In this document: one piece after another, positions 43,001 to 58,000 of the stretch | Numbering within the stretch: position 1 is the stretch's first letter | Layout of the letters: each line of letters starts with the position of its first letter | From: Paramecium tetraurelia | Taxonomy: Eukaryota > Ciliophora > Oligohymenophorea > Peniculida > Parameciidae | DNA: 64,000 nt | Direction: 5' to 3' | Assembly: GCF_000165425.1 (NCBI RefSeq) | Contig: NW_001799633.1 | Coordinates: 293,439 to 357,438 of the forward strand | The notes under the pieces: model-generated | What the model was told of the DNA's origin: nothing | The model's input: the letters and a program-made list of their open reading frames with translations, nothing else | Databases searched by the model: none | Made by a program: the position numbers and the translations under genes

Positions 43001-46000
43001 AGTTTCATTGATTATGTTGAATCTATTCGTTGCTATCATCATTGAAGTAAACCATATAATCAAATATTTCTTATTAGGGATTCTAAAATACTAGCAAAGA
43101 AGAAAATGCTCCTGTTAAGAAGTTAGATGTTGAGAACTTCCAACAGTTATGGAAAGATTACGATAAAAATGCTACTGGGTTTATACAGTGCAAATATTTC
43201 ACCTAATTTATGATGGCATTACCTTAACCATTGGGAGTAATTCTATTCTCTTATACTTTTAGTGGTCGAAATTGAAATATTCAGCAGCCCAACAACGATT
43301 GCATATGGCTCAATTGAATTTACCTGTATATAATCTGAATGGCAAGAATATGTATTTTTATTATCAAGCTCTCATTTGTGCGGCTCAAGACTTTTTGGAA
43401 TCAAGTGGGTTTATATCCAAGTAAAAATATTGTATAATTTAAGCTTTGAAATCTCTAAGGATATTGTTAAATTAAAACTGTAGCCATTAATGGAAAAAGC
43501 ATTTTCGAAGGTTTCAAATTTAGAAACAGAATTTGACAGTGGTTAATATATGGCTGCTGTTCTAATTTAATAGAATACAAGAAGGAAATTTTAAAGATTA
43601 AAGAAATCTAAAAGTTCAGCTGTCATAGCTTAGTATACTAATGATGACGAAGTCTAATAATTTGTTGCTTGATCATATAAATTTTATAATTTATTCTATT
43701 CTATGACATTATCATTAGATTTTACTCTTGTTATTATTAAATGCTTTAAATTTTTTAAAGAAATTAGTTGTTAAAAAAATAATTAATAAAATGAAGGCAA
43801 TTTCATTTTAAGGCAACATATCGATTGAAGATTTATCCAATCAGAGAATCAATCTAGATACATAGTTAAAGCATTCTGATGATTAATACGTTCGCAACAT
43901 TTTACCTTTGAGAATTCAAAATTTTGAAATTAAACGATTAGAATGGAAGGATTTTATTGGCAAGCCAGACGATGAATCCCCTTGGATTGCACATTGTTAT
44001 TGGAACAATTCTTACGAATACTACTTTACTCAGGATAGGGAATAGGTGAATTACAGAGAATAATCTCCATTGCGTTTACCAAGAATACCATTGCAATAAA
44101 TTAATCAAGTTAATTAGTTAAATGTCAAAACAGAAACTGTTAGGACAACAAGTGTTAATAAAATCAAAAGATTGCCTACACCAACCATTAGTTCATCACC
44201 TTAAAGAGCTGTTAACAGAAGTAATTCAAGTTCTTCTCTTAGAAAACAATCCCCAAGCGTTCAAAAAATCAAATTACATGTGAAATGTAAGCTTCTTGAA
44301 AAGTCTTGGGCTAAATCGAAGAAGGATGATCTATTATTAGAACATGAAACAGGACATTATTTAATTGGTTGTCTTTCAGCTTTAGAATTTAAACGAAAGG
44401 TTGAATGTTCCGATGTGATGAGAAATAATAATCATTAATAATAAATAAGGACTATTTTTAAACAGAATCTAAGGGAATATATACAAATTGAAAAAGATTA
44501 TGATGAGGAAACAAATCATTACAAAGATGTTGAAAAATAAAAAATTTGGAATAGAAAATTAAAAGAACAATTACTACTTTATGAATATTATTTCAATCAT
44601 TGAAAGTTTAAGATTTCATATATATAAATCAAAATCACCTTATTTATTCGTTCTGCTTTTGACTTATTCAAAAATTTTAAATATTGTTCAAAGATTGAAT
44701 ATGATTCATAATTGTCTACTGATCATTTTGATATTGATATTAATATGCTTATATGTAGTAAAAATTATAAAATTTTCTTGTGAAATTCATCTTCTTTCTA
44801 AGTTTATTTTGCAATTAATTAATTAATTAATTAAGATGCTTATTTTCTTTCAATTACAACTTGCAATTGCTTAATGGGTAGTTTATTATAGCTCCTTTAA
44901 TCAACCATATTGGATTTACTGTTCCGATAATACTTGCCCTTTCGGATTTAAGAAACATTAGAGCACCACATAGAATGCCCTCTATAAAAATTGTTCTAAT
45001 CCAAAAGGAGTAGCTTTAATTTTGCAAAATTCACAAATGAGCACTATTTCAAATTACTAATATAAACAACAGAATCCTTCTTCAAATAATCACACAATTG
45101 TATTTGACGTATACTACATTTCATAATGGAATAATGACGCACTGATATTCCAATATAAAAATTAGGCTTATCAATTTATCTATTCTACATAGAATCCATT
45201 TAAATTTGTAAACGGAGCATGCAATTCAGAACAATATGACGTTAGAACATATCAAATCTCTCTTCCTTATACCAATTAATTTACGGAGATTAAGTTCAGG
45301 CTAACAAATTCGTTGACAAAAGCATTAATTAAAAATATCCATTTTTCATATATTTCTTGTCACGGTACCTGTAAAACATGCACTGGAGTAGGTTATAATG
45401 AATGTACATCATGCATTTCCGATATAACTCTAACAGACGGCATTTGTCGATGTCCTTAAGGAAAAACATAATACAATTCAAAATGTAGAGAATATTGTTT
45501 GCTTGGATACACAGATAGAAGGGGAAGATATTGCAAGACATATCCATAATCTTACTTCCTATTTTTAGATTTAATCAATTTCTAGTATTCTAAATTAATA
45601 AATTGGGATATTATTTATGATCCAAAGTAATTGAGCAATCAAAATAAAAAAGCAGGCCCATTATTTGGGATTTTTAGATATAACGAAGGAGCTAGCGCTA
45701 TAGTTAATACTACTTATTATGTATACCCATTAGGAGTGTAATTGTATCTTTACACATGCAATGCAACTCCAACAAATTCAGGGATTTCTCTTTATTTAAA
45801 TAATACTTACTATTCTTCAATCTACTATGATGGTACCAATTATATTGGGAACAACATTTATATCGATTATGTCGGGGAAAAAGTATTAAGTGGTTGTTCA
45901 TCTGCTAGACTTATATAATTATATGCGAATCTCAAAGTAGAATAAGGCGGCTTCAGTTTTGCAATCAAAGGGAACTTACGTATATATATAATTTATATAA

Positions 46001-49000
46001 ATTAAGATCTGATAATTCTGGATGGTATTTGTTATAAGTAGTAATTTGCAGTCCACAATGTCCGATAAATTGTTTAAAATGTAAAAAGTCTTACATTTGT
46101 TCATAATGTTTCTCTGGGTATAAATTAGTTTCTGATGGCAATTGCATAATATAATGTCCAAAAGCTTCAAAACTTTAGAACAATATTTGTATCAAATATG
46201 ATGATGTGACTAAATGTAAACTACTCTTTAATATTAGACTCAAAATATCTTATATAACTATTCTATGATTTCACTGTTCCTGACAATATAAGCTCTTCTT
46301 TTGTTTTGGAATCCTCAACAAGCGAAGACTTTTAAAAAGGTGATGAAATTTATTGGTCGTATATAGACACAAATGTTGTTTATGGAGGAATACACGTTTG
46401 GGCAACAGCCAGATTTTCGTAAATATATACCATTAATTCACCACATCATTCATTAACTATATACTTTGATGCTATCTTTGGATACAAATTCGATGGTGTC
46501 ACAGGATACTTGGGATATTCAGTAAATAACCAAACTGAACAATCAGTTAATAAAAATTCTACAGTAAGTATAAATATCTCTACTCCTTCACCGACTTTAT
46601 CAATTTCATTTTAATGCTACGGGGCAACCAACAATGTTAGAGATAAATATTGCGCAATCGGATTTTATTATATTGTTGTTCATTATTGTAGTCCCTATTG
46701 TCTTCAATGTACAGATGAAAATAATTGCTTATAATTGGATAATTCTATTGATACATCAGTAATATTAAATCCATCATCCTGCAGTTCATCATAGTATTAT
46801 GATGACGAATATTACAGATGTGAAGAATGTCCTTAGATTTGTGAAACTTGTCTTAATGAAATTGATTGTCTAAGTTGTAAATACCCTTATTAAATTTTTG
46901 TAACATCATGTGTGTTGTAATGTAAAATCAATGAGTATTTTGATGAATAGAATTAGATTTGTGATTGTAATACTTTCAAACTAATTATTAGTATGCAATC
47001 CAATATGCAAACAATGCCAAATCAAAAATGAATGCATCCATTGCGAATAATCTATGTTTAGATATCTGTTCTATAATTAATGTTTATGTTATGATGGTTA
47101 TTACGATGACAATATCAATATTGAATGTTAGGTTTGTCATTTATTGTGTACAAAATGTTTTGGATCATCAAATACAGAATGCAATGAATGTATCACCGTA
47201 GACAAAGTTGAAATTGTAGGCAATACTTGTAATTGTAAAAGTGAATATTATTTTGAGAAATCCAATCGGACTTGCATGTAATGCCATAATAAATGCGTAA
47301 CTTGTTTTTCATCATCTGAAGACTCTTGTCTTAGTTGCAGTAGCTTAGAAAACAGAAGAATAGATGGTCTTCATTGTTCCTGTTAAACTGGATATTACGA
47401 ACTGAATGATATATGTGTCTCTTGTCCAATCATTGAAGATTCAAGTCTTTATTAATGTTATAAATAATGCGGTGATAATTCTATCTCTTGGTTTAATTAA
47501 GTTTGCTCGGCTATTACATGTTTAATAGGATTTACAAACTAAGACAATTAATGCTTTCCGATATGTGGGGATCTAATTGTAAATGGCAATGAGGAATGTG
47601 ATGATGGTAATAGTATTTTAGATGATGGATGTTACAATTGTAAATTTTAATGTCCAAAACAATGCACAATTTGTAATCAATATACAACCTTGCCTTGTGC
47701 AAATGTATGTGGTGATCAAGTCATTAGTGGATCAGAAGAATGTGATGATGGTAATCTTATATAATTTGATGGTTGTTATCAATGCAAGCTTGAATGCTAA
47801 ATCTAATGCACTTAATGTATGTACGGATAATGCTATTAATGTCAGACATATGGTTGGATTGTTGATATTGCATCAAAAACTTGTATTGAAAATTGTGGTG
47901 ATTTAATTGTTATGGCAAGTGAATAGTGTGATGATGGATATAATTTTGACTCTAATGATGGATGTTATTAGTGTAAGAGAGTATGCAGAGATGACTGTTT
48001 AAAATGTAGTTCTGATGGTTTAAAATGTCTAGAATGCTAAGTGGGATTTTAACCCGTTGGTTATTATTGTAAAAATATATGTGGAGATGGCTATTTAGCA
48101 ATTGATCCTTTTAATAGAAATACTGAGGAATGTGATGATTTCAATTCAACAGATTTTGATGGTTGTAGTAAAGTATGCAAGTTCCAATGTTAAACAACTA
48201 TTTGCAAGACCTGTGTAAATAATTAATGTCTAGAGTGCGTTGATAATTATTATTTAGATCAAAAAAAGAATAAATGTATAGAACTATGTAATGATGACAT
48301 TATTGTTGGCTAAGAAATTTGTGAGGACATGAATAGTTTACTATATGATGGATGTTACAATTGTTAATTATCTTGTCAATCAAGTTGCTAGAATTGCTCA
48401 AAAAATGGCTGCTCATCTTGTTTATAAGGGTATCAATTGATTGGTAATCGATGTTCAAGCATATGTGGAGATGGATTAAAAGTCCCAGAAGAAGATTGCG
48501 ATGATGGTAACTTAATGCCATTTGACGGTTGCCATGGGTGTAAATACTCTTGTAATTCAACTTGTTAGACTTGCTACCTTGGTCATTGTTTACGGTGTCA
48601 ACTTGGGTATGTGAAGTATAATGGATTGTGCGAAAAGTAACAAACTTTTATTAATAACAAATTATAAAGCTTAAACCTTGATGTAAACTTAAATCCTATA
48701 GTTTAAAATCAACCTACAATGTTATTTAATGAATTTTGTAAGGAAGCCATTAATGGTACATGTCTTGTATGTTAAGATAATTACTATTTAAATTCTATTA
48801 CATCTATTTGCTAGAGCTTATGTGGGGATGCTTATATAAATGGACATGAATAATGTGATGATAGAAAACGGTAAAGTAATATCATTTGTAACTAATGCAA
48901 ATTAAATTGTGACGAAAATTGCAAGATTTGCTAATTTGGAATTTGTATACAATGTGATGAAGGATTTTTCTTACAATTTAAAACTAATCTTTGCGAAATT

Positions 49001-52000
49001 TATGCACAATGCAATGAGGTCGGATTATATTATGATTCCCTAAATAATGTTTGCTATGATTAATGTGGGGATGGTCTAATATCACCAAGAGAATAATGTG
49101 AAGATGATAATGATGAACCCTATGATGGATGCTATAAATGCAAATATTCTTGTTATCCTACTTGTCCATTATGTATTTTAGGTAAATGTGCTGACAATGG
49201 TTAAGCTTGTAAAGTAGGTTACTTTTTTGATACCGAAACGGCATCATGTTCTAATGTTTGCGGTGATGGAATTTTGGCAATACCTGATGAAGAATGTGAT
49301 AGTGGAATACTTTTGGATGATGGAGATTATCAATGTGATAATTGTAAGAAGATTTGTAACGATCATTGTGAGATTTGTGATCCAAATAAATAATGTATTC
49401 AATGCAAGGAAAATTATGAATTATTAAATCAAAAATGTTACTCTAAAGAATTGAATCATTAGCCATGCTTGATTGAAAATTGTGAAAATTGTGAAGACTT
49501 TAAATGCTTTGAATGCTCAATGGGTTATTCCTACGCTCCAATAGAAAATGAATGTTAAACTATTTGTGGGGATGGAATTATTTTTGGTAAAGAAATTTGT
49601 GATGATGGTAACAGAATTAATGGAGATGGTTGTGATTCACATTGTAAACCATCCAAAAATACCCAATGTGTTAATAATCAATGCGTTTACATTTCACCCC
49701 CTATACCTTAATTGAAATTTGTAAAAGAAAAAGATAATTCCTAAATTCTTTATTTGACTTATGATCAATAAGTAAAATTATCAGAGAATTATTCAATTTC
49801 AATGTTTACAGAGTCCATCAAATCGTAAATAAATAATAAAGTTACAAATGTATCCTTTTCTGAAATTAGTGCACTTGACTAAGAATCTTATAAATACCTA
49901 CAGATTGAAATTAACATAGGGTATGAGGAAATAATAATCAATCCTATATTTTCTATTCATTTTACTGACCTAAATATAATCATAAATGAATTTGGAATGA
50001 CATCAATCTAATAAGATATCTCGATATAATTAGCATCTCCAAATGTTTTATCTGAAATACAAAAATAAATAACATAATCCCTTATATCGATTAGTGGGTA
50101 TTAAGTTAAAATAATAGCAGGTCTTATTTTACTATCATCATTTGATGGAAAATTTGAGATAATTCAAAATCAAATTGATACTATTTAATTGCTTTATTAC
50201 CTAAAGTATATCAATACCAGAAAAGGTCAAAACTTAATTTAGTTTTTTGAAACTTTTAGGATCATTTAACTCACTAATCTCTATGATTTGATCGGATTCA
50301 ATCCTTCGAATGATTTATTTTTTGAATTCTCTTCTTAGAAATCAGAGGGCATTTTTGAAGAAGATGGACGAAATGCGAATTATCTAGCTAATTTCATTTA
50401 AATCTCTGCAATTTTTGCTCTAGCCTATTTAACTCATTTGGCAATATAGATCTGGATTAATTACTCTATGAATAAAATCTAGAATTTTTAAATTAAAAAT
50501 TTTAATATGTTTCTATTGAAAAGATTCCAAAAAGTTATAAGATTTTTAATCAAAAATTGTAGAAATAACTTTAGTGAATAAATTAAAGGACTATTTTAAT
50601 CACTCATTTATGAATACTCTATAGCTTCATTCTTATCTTTAATCTATTAAGATTTTAGTTCAACTGAAGGAAAAGTTAGTCTGATATTAAATGGAGTGGT
50701 CACCTATCTATTGTTTTATTATTTACTATTTTAGAAAAATTCAGAGAAAAAATTACACATTGAATTTACTTACTCATGTGTATAAAAGGTGCTATTTGGA
50801 ATTATTTTGATTATTTGTTTTAAGTCTGCCATACTTTAAATTCAATTGTGTGCTTTAAATGAATTCATTTATTTTTACCATTTATTTAAATTAAAGAGCG
50901 ATCTTGATAAATTTTCATTATTCAAAAAAAAATTGAAGCATTTTCATTTATTTAGCATCAATATTATGCTTTTGATAAATGAATTATATAAGACTGACCC
51001 ATTTAAGATAATTTAAATAGGATGGGCTATTATTGCCATGATGAGTTCAGTATTAACTATGACACTGGTAGTTGATGTGCGCAAAATATTATAACCATTT
51101 TTATCAAAATTCCTCAATAAACTAAAATAATAGAGGCCCATTTTTAAAAACCATGAAATATTTGATCAAATTTAATAAATAAATTGTAAGTGAGTGTTTA
51201 ATGTAGAGAATCAAATATAGATTAATTTCTTATTCTCATTATTTCATTCTATAATGAAAATATATTATTAAATTTTTGTAATTATTTACAATTACTATGA
51301 TATTAATTATCTAACTAAAAGAATTATTTTTTGTTTTATTTAAATAAAATGATTAGAAGCTTACTAATTAATACACAATATTATCTCATTAAGAACCATT
51401 GATTAAATTTAAATTTCTTTGTAGAATCAAATAATATTACAATTAATAGAGACGTAATAATAGACATAATATATGTATAGTAGATATCACAGATATATTA
51501 TATTTGGAGATAATTACATATCTTAATAAATTGTAGATGATAATTAAATATCTCTACACAACATCCAGCCAAGCCAATTTTGAATTTTTATCTTTATGGA
51601 TCAAGGATTGGACATAATATTTAGCTGAAAATATATGTTGAATGAGGAACATTGAATTAAATAGATGAATATTTTTAGATTCAATTATAAATAAGATCTT
51701 TTTAAATTCAAATATTTTTAAGATATAAAATACATCAATCATTTTTATTTAACAATGTTCTTGATTTATCTCCAAATTTCATCTACTTATCTTTCTGCAT
51801 CGATCTCATGCAAAATATTTCTCCTAGAATAATAAATATCCATGTATACTATCTATAATAGTCAACAATTGGAGAGGTTTTGCTCTAATACACTCGTAAT
51901 CTGTTTCTAATAGTGCTCTCCTTATCATCTTCTCTTTATATTAAATCTTCTCCTGTGATATCATCTTTTCCATATTGTTTTGGAGGATTGAACTTATAAT

Positions 52001-55000
52001 TGTATGTTCTTCCCGAAGCTAGATGGGTCCATCTACCTCCTAGTCGATCGATAACGGTATCTTCTCTGACGTTCATGAAGATAGCTTGATCAATTTATTA
52101 TCCACTCTATTTTAAAATTTCATCTAATTTCTGAGCTTGAGGAATAGTTCTTGGAAATCCATCCAAAATAGCTCCATTTGCACATGCAGGCCTGAATTAA
52201 AGTTTATAATTACTTGGATAATTGATATTTGATTAAATTACACATAACTTCATCTTCAATTAGCTCACCTCTATCCATAATTCCTTTAAGCCGCTTACCA
52301 AAATCACTTCCAGACCTGACTTCTTCTCTAAGAGGTCTCCTGTAGATAGATGGCACATGCAAAAATGGGCCAGCATTTTTGCTGAATGAGTCCCCTTTCC
52401 TAGACATATGTAAAACGCATAACTTACCAGCTCCAGGCATTCCGAGCAATACAATACGTTTCTTCAATCCTTCTTCTTAACAACGATATCTCCTAAACAA
52501 CTCAGTGATTAATGCCTTCTCAGAGATTTCTGAGTATGCCTTAGTATCCATTATTAATGAAAAAATAATTTTGCCAACTAATTATTATAAAATTTCATTA
52601 ATCAACATCATCTTTACCAATTTCTTCTTCGAGTTCATCAATAACTTCTTCGCTTTCAGATGCTATTAATAGTCTAAATCATTGAGTACCAGCGTAATCA
52701 GGATTTTAATGATTCTTTAAATGGGCGGTCAGATTGCTGGACTAACTAAATCGCTTTTGGCAATCAGGATATCTGCATGAATATGGTATCATTTAATAAT
52801 ATATCAATTCGCTTTTAAAGAATTTGACCATTTACTAATAGATAACAAGATCGCCACTATTTAATGTGCATAATTTTAATTTTTGTTGATCCAATCATTT
52901 AGTTTATAAGTTTTAAAATGGATCTTAAAAACATTATAGATAATTATCTTCTTCTGGATTTCCTTTGAATGTATTGAAAATAGAAATTTAAAAGAATAGT
53001 TCATAATCATTAATGTCATTAATTGGTTAATAACAAAAGTACAAATCATTCAATATAAATCATTAATAATTAATTTTTTATGAATATATTATTCTTGTCA
53101 TATCAATTTAATTCATTTGATTTGGGTTAAGTTAAAAGTGTTCAAATATGATGCAAAAGTTTAAGACTTAAATTAAACAATATTAGATTTTTTAAATTAA
53201 ATGAATAAAAACCAAGCTCAAACATGTTAATTAAAATATTAATTTTATGAAAAAGTTCTTTTCTTCAATTAAAAATGCAACAACTCAGCTTGCAAAAGGA
53301 CTTTTTTCTTCTAAAGAAGAGACACAATAACAAGAAAATAAATAAGAGATGACTCCTGAGGAATCAAAATAATAATGTAAAATTACTATTTAGAAAATAG
53401 ATGATGATTATATTAAAAGTTATTTAGATTCTGATAAGGAATTGAAAGCTAAAATTTTGACAGATCGATAATGCTTTAATATGGCAGTGCTTGATTTATG
53501 CTGGAAAAAAATATTAGAAATAAAAAATCTATATGCTAATGAAAGGAGAATTAATTTCTAACCTAAATTTGTTATTTTGGAATAATAGCATTGGGAGAGG
53601 ATTGTAATTCAAGTTGCTGAGTTAATTTAATCTTATTACAATATTTAAATTTACTATGATAGATAAGAATTAATAAGAATAGTAATTAAATAATTTTATT
53701 TTATAGATCAAATAAAAGGTTTTGGAGGAATAATGTATAAAGATTTTGTTTAGTAAAGAAGAAATGAAAGACTATTTTTAGTTTTTTGAAAAATCAGATA
53801 TATATCTTAATTAATTGAAATAATAATTCCCTCAAATAGCATATGAATATACTGAATCCTAAATAAAAGAAATATCAAAGCAATACATAGTTGACCAGGC
53901 ATTTGAATTATACAAATTTGATGACTGCGATGAATTCAAGGGAGTTAAACTATTTCATGATGATGAAGAAGTTTTAAGATGGTTTCAGAGAAAATAAGCC
54001 ATATCAAATTGACTTAATATTGATGTATATAATATATATATAATGCTTTATTATCGAAAACAAGCAATTAATAATAAAGTAATTGTCATAGTTAAAATGA
54101 TAATGACGATTATGCTCTGCTATTTTAAGTGCTATTTGGAATTATTTTCTTAGTTTTTTTTCTATGGGTTGCTCCAGTCATATTCTAAATAATTTTAAAA
54201 TATTTGTCTTTTTAAAAAAACTGATTTAAATTCCTTTCTAAATAACCTGTCAATGGATATTGTATAATCTTATTAGTTATTTTATTTTATTGTTAAATTT
54301 TAGGTGATTGCTGTCTAATCTTGAACTAACAACTCTTTTATTCCTTTTTAAAAGATTACCGATATTAATTGGAATTTGGTTACATGTATCTTTAATCTTA
54401 CCAGGCCCCAAAATCTGTGTCTTCCACTATTTTTATAAATATCTATTGAATTACTAACACTTTTAGCTCTTTCTTTTACGATTGGATTCTAAATTTCAAC
54501 TGTTTAAAATGCACTAATCGCTTCCAGGTATTATTGTGCATCATTCTCAACCTTCAACCTTAAAGGAGAGATGTTAAATTGTACAGGATTGTCAAATAAT
54601 TCTGAAGCGATCTAAACTAAAATTATTCTCATACATTGATTCTTTTTAACTTAGATCTCATTGGTAATGGATTTTCATTTTCGTTATTTTTTATTTTAAT
54701 AGGTTTCATTTACAAGCAAAATTTTATATTCGTTAATAAATTATTAATAATTAAATATAAGTCATACTATCTCTATTAAGCAACTCTCCTAATTTTTATT
54801 TTCATGTTATCATACTTTCTCCAACATTTCTTCTTTTTATAAGAGCAATTAATAATATTCTAAAATGTTTCAATAAAATAATATATGTTATCTTCATACT
54901 TTTCTAATATCCTCCTTAATTTTTACTCATTCTTTTCAATTTCCTCTTACTATTATTATCTATGTTTATATAATTGGCTGTTTAAAGTTCTTATTTCATT

Positions 55001-58000
55001 TTGATTACCTTGATTGTCATATTTATTAAAAATAATTCCAGAAATATTTTATAATGAACTGATATAATAATTTAAGAACAATAAATATTGGAGTTGATAT
55101 TCAATTTTTATAAACACTTTTTATTATCTATATCTTTGGATTTGATGCTTCCTTCGATCAATTCAAAATGTTAAGAGAATATTTCTATAATAATATAATA
55201 AATAATAACTATTAATTGGAATTTATCTTGATTTATTATTCTATTGCTCTTTTTGATATTATTGCAAAACTATATCAATCAAGTAATAGGTTTAACCTAA
55301 ACAAGAGATATTATACTTTATGTACATAAAATGCTGATTAGAATTGAATATTGGATGAAAATTAAGTTTACATAAAATAAAAATCAAAATATCCTATTGA
55401 TAATATTATCCAAGTTATATTTTGGATAAAAGTGTTCATAATTTTTAACTTGATCAATTTCAAAAGACGTTTCGTAAGGATCAAACTTGGGTTCTATTAA
55501 AGATTATAATTTGAAATAAATTTACTTTATGGAATAAATACATTTTGTGCTTTGAAGGCTTATTATTATTTGATACCCATTTTATTCATAATTAAATTGA
55601 GCATATTTTTAATTTCACCTATGTCATCTTGATATTACTCTTGATTCTCTTCTTCCTCTATTTCCTCTATGATTTCAAATTGAATTTATTATTTCATTGA
55701 TATTCTCTTTAACTTCCGTTCTCTAATATTATAATCAAAGATAGAGAGTTGAACCTTTTTAGAAATGAATACTGAATTGAATTATGCTTTTATTTTTCTT
55801 TCAAATTCTTCTCTTTTCTATCTATCATCTTTCACTTTGATTCGAGTGAGAATATGCTTAGGATAATAGTGAGTGACATCACATTCATCTGCTAAATGAT
55901 TTTACAGATTGACATGTGAAACATTTTAATTCTAATTAATTAAAAAGTTGAGACTATTCAGAGTATTATTTGGAAATGAGAAGATGATAAATTTCAAAAT
56001 CTTTGGGGAAGTTGACAATTTCAGTTAAGAAATCACTTTTAGCCAATTTGTACATATTACAACATTATTAAGTTTGAGCCTTGTATCTAAATCTTTGCTC
56101 AGTAAAGAATAAGAGTTGACCTAGACATTGGCCTGCTTTAACTAAATCAATTCTTGTCTTTATATTAATAGAATTGTGAGCAGTATCTACATACTAATAT
56201 TGAAAAGTAAAGTACAATCAAAATTTCTCCGTTTTACAGAAACAACAATTGAGGATTGAGGGTATCAAAGTGAATATTTTCTCCTGGTCCATAGCTTTCT
56301 TCTTGCATATATTAAACAAGGGAGCGAATGAACATTTCTGAAAAATTGAGATTCCAAAATATCTTGCATTTTACAAAATTGATATAAGTCTCATATTGCA
56401 ATTGTTGTCGTAATTCTGGAGCAAGTTTAGAGATGAGCAATTGTTCTATGGGTCTATTTCTATTCTTCTCATCTTACCAAATGTATTGATAATAGTCGAT
56501 AATTCTGGCTTGAGTTGACATAGAAATATTTTTGATCTTCATATAACGATTGATAACAGCCTCATAACTATTGTATCTGATTTCCTGGGAGTTCATTTCA
56601 ACAATGACATCTCTAATTGAAGCTACATTGAATGCAAACACCATTCCAGCAATAACTAATATCAAATTAAGCATTTACTCATTGTAATCAGTGTAATCCC
56701 AATTTCATAATCATTCTTAGGTGTGATATCACCATAGCCAACCGTGGATACAGTTGTGGTAGCCCAATAAAAGGAAACTACATACCTCGACCAATATGAC
56801 AACTGTTGAATGGTCTAGTCATTCTCAACATAACCATTGTATTCAATCCAAGTTGGAAGATTGGATGTTCCTGCCTCGTCTCTCTAAAATTCCTTATAAG
56901 AAACACCAAAGAAAAAGCAAGCCATTAAGTGATTGACAAATAGAACAACGATGATCAATTTTAATACTGTATAAGCTGCCTTCCAATCTACAATAACATT
57001 TGCATAATTACTGCTTCTTAATTGCAAAGAATGATCAATCTTCTCACTAAATCTTATCACGTAATACGATCGCAAGTAGAATAGAATACGAATATAGTCA
57101 TTTTTAAGCAGCAATGACAACATTAATGATATTACTCCAATCAAATCTAATTCGAATTCCTAAGATTTATATCATTCTACATGCAATACCCAAATAACAT
57201 ACTTTTCTGCTATCACTCTACGATCCAATATTACCTCTCCTTGCTTTTTTATACCCGAATTAAAGCTAACCAGCAAGTCAGCACCCAGCATTATAATAGA
57301 GAAGATTAAATAAGACTTCACTCCAGTAGTGTCATTTGGATTCAGACCGTCTGCCTCATCAGTGAAAGCTATCTAAAATATCAATATTTGAATACCTTAA
57401 AAGGAATATAGAATAGGTAAGTGAAAATTATGATTACGACAACTAGTTGCCAAAGCAATAATCCACTTGATTCCGGCTGAAATACAGGAATGGCATTTAA
57501 AATTCTAGAGCAATAGCTCATTCTTGGTTCCGCTTTGAACATTTAGATTTCTTTAGACAGCATTTACTAAGGAATGTAATTCTCGAATAGAGGATCAAAA
57601 TCCTGACTAACATCAAAAAGTTAAATTTAAGCTATTGGCGGAATGTCATACAGGATTTGGGATTTATTTCTTGCACTTTCTCTAATGCTAAATTCCATAG
57701 AACTCTTGTCATCCAAAAGAGGCTTATTCATTAAACAAAAATTTTATTTATCAATGTAATCAAATTATACTCATATAGAAATAATCATACATTCTCTTGC
57801 TAGATTACTAAGAACATAAATTATTGTTTTTATTGGTGTCTCTTGGTTGTGAGTCATTCACTTTTATGTTTCTTATATGTTCCCCAAATATTCTAAAGAT
57901 TGTTCCTAACATCTGATTTCTCCTCTCTATCTTATATCTTAATTTTAATAGAAATATTCTAATTTTGTAAATTCAAACTAAAACCCTTTTAATACATTTT